This document shows positions 60,435-64,000 of a stretch of DNA of 64,000 nt, piece after piece. A program made the position numbers and the translations under genes. Numbering within the stretch: position 1 is the stretch's first letter; every line of letters begins with the position of its first letter. Location of the stretch: NCBI GenBank assembly GCA_002733715.2, contig NVWQ02000016.1, positions 1 to 64,000 of the forward strand. Direction: 5' to 3'. This stretch comes from Methylophaga sp. GTDB lineage: Bacteria > Pseudomonadota > Gammaproteobacteria > Nitrosococcales > Methylophagaceae. The notes under the pieces were generated by a model. That model saw only the letters and a list, made by a program, of their open reading frames with translations, did no database searches and was not told where the DNA came from.

Positions 60435-61361
60435 TCACCCTCGACTACCGCGTTTTTTATTCTTCCGTGCTGTTTCTTTGGCTTCTTTTTTAGCTCTAAT
60501 TTCAGCCATTTCAATTAATTCTTTTTCCATCATTTCAGGCGTTTCTAGTGTGATTCTTCCAATGGTGATATCACGAAACTCGGTCAACACTATCTTGGCC
60601 GCACGATCTAAGTCCACCAATCCACCAGCACGTAAACAGCCACGTTTAGCACCAATCATCTCTAATAATGGCAACTCATCTTCTGGCAATTCATCTAAGT
60701 GGTAACGCGCTTTTAATAACTCCGGATAAAATCGCCTGAAATAATCCACTGCATACATGGCAATATCATCATTACTAACCGCTGTTTCTTTAATTGCACC
60801 GGTAATCGCTAATCGATAACCACCATGCTTATTTTCTAACTTTGGCCACAGAACACCGGGGGTATCTAGCAATGTAATGCCTTGTTCAAGTTTGATTCGT
60901 TGTTGATTTTTCGTCACTGCCGGTTCATTGCCTGTTTTAGCAATCATGCGCCCAGCTAGAATATTGATTAAGGTTGATTTTCCAACATTAGGGATCCCCA
61001 TAATCATGGCATGAATATTTCGGTCATTTTTTGATTTTTCTGGCAACATTTTGTGGCATAGATTTAACAATCCATGCATTTTTTCAGGTTCTTCTGTTGT
61101 TAGCGCGATGGTTTTTACACCTTTCTGTTGCTCTAGATAATCCTGCCATTGCTGCGTTGCTACAGGATCGGCAAGATCACTTTTACTCAATACTTTTATA
61201 CAAGGTTTATCACCTCGAATATCAGTCAGCATCGGGTTTTCACTACTAAAGGGAATACGCGCATCGAGGATCTCAATAATAAGATCAACTGTCGGAATGA
61301 TCTTACGCATTTCCTTGCTGGCCTTATACATATGACCGGGATACCAGTTTATATTTGCCAT
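60435..61361 (-). CDS. Ribosome biogenesis GTPase (YlqF/RbgA-like, circularly permuted)
   Basis: NINWYPGHMYKASKEMRKIIPTVDLIIEILDARIPFSSENP; GIPNVGKSTLIN. Confidence 0.93.
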   Translation of the reverse strand: MANINWYPGHMYKASKEMRKIIPTVDLIIEILDARIPFSSENPMLTDIRGDKPCIKVLSKSDLADPVATQQWQDYLEQQKGVKTIALTTEEPEKMHGLLNLCHKMLPEKSKNDRNIHAMIMGIPNVGKSTLINILAGRMIAKTGNEPAVTKNQQRIKLEQGITLLDTPGVLWPKLENKHGGYRLAITGAIKETAVSNDDIAMYAVDYFRRFYPELLKARYHLDELPEDELPLLEMIGAKRGCLRAGGLVDLDRAAKIVLTEFRDITIGRITLETPEMMEKELIEMAEIRAKKEAKETARKNKKRGSRG

Positions 61362-62207
61362 TTACTTTGTGCCCGTATCAACTAATGCAATATGTGTTTT
61401 TTCGATCACAATTAACCGTTTTTTATAGAGCTTCCCTAACGCCTTCTTATAACTCGATTTACTCACACCAAATTGTTTAGCAATAACATCTGGCGGACTT
61501 TTCTCTGTCAAACTTGATTGTCCGCCCTCTTTCTCTATAAAAGCTAAAATCTGTTCCGATAATGCATCCAAAGCTTGTCGCGTCACTAACTGCAAACATA
61601 AGTCGAGTTTTTTATCTTCTCTAATATGTTTGATATAACCTTTCACCTTTTGACCCATCGTTATTGGTGTTAGCACATCACTTTTAAAGAGTAATCCAAT
61701 GGTGCCGCCATCAACTACCGCGCGATAACCTAAGTCAGTGCGACCACAAATCAATAAATCAACTTGTTGTTGTACCTTATAATAAGGTGAGGTGTCAGCT
61801 AAAAACTTATCTAATTTGGTGCTAGCAGCAATACGTTCAGATGCCTGATCAACATAAAGATAAACAACGTACGATTGCCCGACTTGCATTGGCTTTTGTT
61901 GTTCACCAAATGGCACCAATAAGTCTTTCGGCAAGCCCCAATCTAAAAAAGCACCAATACGATTAACCTCAATGACATTAAGATAGGCGCATTCCCCTAC
62001 TTCTGCCTTGGGTGTTTCAGTAGTGGCAATCAGCAAATCTTCAGAATCTAAATAAATAAAAACCTCAAGCTCATCGCCCACCGAACAACCTTCTGGCACA
62101 TAACGCCGCGGCAACAAAATTTCTTCACCATCTCCGCCATCAAGGTAGATGCCAAAATCCAGTCTTTTTAATACCGTTAATGTGTTTAGCTTTCCTAATT
62201 CAACCAT
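61362..62207 (-). CDS. CvfB-like S1 RNA-binding protein
   Basis: S1 repeats (GAFLDWGLPKDLLVPFGEQ; GYRAVVDGGTIGLLFKSDV) and C-terminal winged helix. Confidence 0.88.
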   Translation of the reverse strand: MVELGKLNTLTVLKRLDFGIYLDGGDGEEILLPRRYVPEGCSVGDELEVFIYLDSEDLLIATTETPKAEVGECAYLNVIEVNRIGAFLDWGLPKDLLVPFGEQQKPMQVGQSYVVYLYVDQASERIAASTKLDKFLADTSPYYKVQQQVDLLICGRTDLGYRAVVDGGTIGLLFKSDVLTPITMGQKVKGYIKHIREDKKLDLCLQLVTRQALDALSEQILAFIEKEGGQSSLTEKSPPDVIAKQFGVSKSSYKKALGKLYKKRLIVIEKTHIALVDTGTK

Positions 62208-62339
62208 TTCTTTCTCAATTATATTTTCTTATCACACATTTTAACCCAATCAGTCATGTCACGATAGAAATCAAATATTTAGACAAACAATAATCCTTAA
62301 ACGTGTATAAAATACAAGTCAGATAACTAAGGACAGAAC

Positions 62340-64000
62340 ATGCCTCTTTTTCACCCAAAGATACTTGCTAAAGAACTCACTATTCAGCCTGTACCTGTCA
62401 ACATATTACCCATTATTACTGACTGGGCTGATAGCATATCTAGCAAAGCCATTTACAGCCAAAAAGAAACCGCACTCAGTGGACAGTTTGTACAAAAGAT
62501 CTTGGTTGAAGTTTTAGGTTACAGCGGATTTTCTAATAATCATCAACAATGGAATTTCACCCGAGAAGAACCACTTGGAAAAGGGAGTGTTGATGTAGCA
62601 TTAGGTCAATTTACAACCGACAGCAGCAAAGTCATCGTGCCCTTTGAGCTCAAAGGCGCTAAAACTAAAGATCTTGATGCCATTATGTCAGGTCGTCATA
62701 AAAGCCCCGTGCAACAAGCGTGGGAATATGCAATGGATGCCCCCGGTGCGCAATGGGTGATGATCAGCAACTATGTTGAGATTCGGCTTTATGCCGTTGG
62801 TTACGGCAGGCAAAATTATGAGGTTTGGCAATTAGAACAGTTAACTGATCCTACTGAATATGCACGTTTTATAGCACTACTTCATGCTGATAATTTATTA
62901 GGCACACAAACAAAAACATTATTAGAAGCGAGTGAAAAAGCTGAAAAAGACATTACCGATTGCCTTTATGCCGATTATAAGCATCTTCGCCTCAACTTAA
63001 TTAACACCTTAGAAAAAGAGAACCCAACGCTTGTCGCTGAACATGTGGTTAATCTGGCTCAAACATTGCTTGATCGCATTTTATTTATCGCCTTTGCCGA
63101 AGATCGTAATTTACTACCCGATCATACCTTAGAAAAAGTCTATGATCATAATGATCCCTATAATCCTCGTCCCGTATGGGAAAACTTCAAAGGTTTATTT
63201 AACGCTATTGATAAGGGCAATGCACAACTGAATATTCCCGCCTACAATGGTGGTTTATTTGCAACTAATACTGCACTTGATGACTTAATTGTTTCTGATG
63301 AACTCTGCGCTAGTTTCAAAGAGCTAGGTGATTATGATTTTGAATCAGAAGTGAGTGTTAATGTGCTCGGTCATATTTTTGAACAATCCATCAGTGATCT
63401 TGAAGCCATTCATGAAGCATTAGAAAGCGGTCAAACCTTATTACAATCCACCAGCAAACAAACCGCCACCAAAGGCAAACGTAAACAAGATGGCGTGGTT
63501 TACACCCCCAATGATATTACCCGTTTTATTGTTGAACATACCCTAGGTAGCTATATCAACCAAGCCTTTAACGCCTTATTACTGAACTATATAAAAACCA
63601 AAAAGCTAGCCGATGGTGACCAAGATATTAACTGGAAAAACCAAAAGTCAGAACAACAATTTTGGAGCCACTGGCGCGAACAACTGATGCAAATTAAAAT
63701 TGTTGATCCCGCCTGTGGATCAGGCGCATTTTTAGTGGCTGCTTTTGATTATTTACATGATGAATATAGCCGCATTAATGAAAAACTCATTGAACTCACT
63801 GGCACCATCGATCTATTTGATCTCGATAAAGAAATTCTCACTAACAATCTTTATGGTATCGATATTAATGCCGAATCTATCGAAATCAGCAAACTGTCTT
63901 TATGGCTAAAAACAGCCAAGCGCGGCAAAGCACTCACCAGTTTAGATAATAATCTGCGTCATGGTAATAGCCTTGTGTTTACCGAGTGTGAAACAGACAC
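62340..64000 (+). CDS. Type IIG-like restriction endonuclease/adenine-specific methyltransferase (Eco57I-like), 5' part; continues beyond window
   Basis: Open from ATG 62340: MPLFHPKILAKELTIQPVPVN..., GKGSVDVALGQ...VIVPFELKGAK (PD-ExK-like), VKIVDPACGSGAFLVAAFDYL (motif I), LYGIDINAESIEISKLSLWLKTAKRGK. Confidence 0.85.
   Translation, partial: MPLFHPKILAKELTIQPVPVNILPIITDWADSISSKAIYSQKETALSGQFVQKILVEVLGYSGFSNNHQQWNFTREEPLGKGSVDVALGQFTTDSSKVIVPFELKGAKTKDLDAIMSGRHKSPVQQAWEYAMDAPGAQWVMISNYVEIRLYAVGYGRQNYEVWQLEQLTDPTEYARFIALLHADNLLGTQTKTLLEASEKAEKDITDCLYADYKHLRLNLINTLEKENPTLVAEHVVNLAQTLLDRILFIAFAEDRNLLPDHTLEKVYDHNDPYNPRPVWENFKGLFNAIDKGNAQLNIPAYNGGLFATNTALDDLIVSDELCASFKELGDYDFESEVSVNVLGHIFEQSISDLEAIHEALESGQTLLQSTSKQTATKGKRKQDGVVYTPNDITRFIVEHTLGSYINQAFNALLLNYIKTKKLADGDQDINWKNQKSEQQFWSHWREQLMQIKIVDPACGSGAFLVAAFDYLHDEYSRINEKLIELTGTIDLFDLDKEILTNNLYGIDINAESIEISKLSLWLKTAKRGKALTSLDNNLRHGNSLVFTECETD

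Noticed and set aside
62340-64000. The Type IIG enzyme as the direct cause of GATC/CATG depletion in the element
   Set aside because: Type IIG enzymes usually recognise asymmetric motifs, the target-recognition domain is outside the window, and GATC is common in flanking host DNA; no direct link can be supported

Overview
The window is about 64 kb of a gammaproteobacterial, methylotroph-type chromosome. (1) 0-18 kb is a methanol/PQQ and sulfur locus, mostly on the minus strand. It holds two PQQ-dependent alcohol dehydrogenases (one truncated by the window edge, one complete with a lanthanide-type DYD motif), a cytochrome cL-like protein, a XoxJ/MxaJ-like binding protein fused to ankyrin repeats, a YVTN beta-propeller, two identical pqqA genes missing from the ORF track, two paralogous histidine kinase/response regulator pairs, gor-like and peroxiredoxin genes, soxYZ, and TusA/DsrE proteins. 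(2) 18-49 kb is mainly core: tRNA-Arg(CCT), hemH, flgNMA, a GldA/F/G-type ABC locus, moaCDE, SulP, ubiD, prlC, mlaA, the kdsD-kdsC-lptC-lptA-lptB cluster (LptA carries a C-terminal SH3 domain), xseA, guaB and guaA. (3) 49,934-53,886 is a compact ~3.9 kb integrative element in the 3' end of guaA, flanked by a 16-bp direct repeat. It encodes two tyrosine recombinases, a HUH-like Rep and a bacteriohemerythrin. By my reading it has no GATC, CATG, GGCC or CCGG and a single GANTC, which looks like restriction-site avoidance. (4) 54-64 kb holds gnd, a putative Fur-controlled porin/FMN-binding/PepSY operon, rbgA-like and cvfB-like genes, and the 5' part of a Type IIG-like restriction-methylase. Single-base deletions split ubiD and guaA (assembly error or real). 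Several MITE-like inverted repeats are present. All calls come from reading the sequence and supplied translations; no database search was run.
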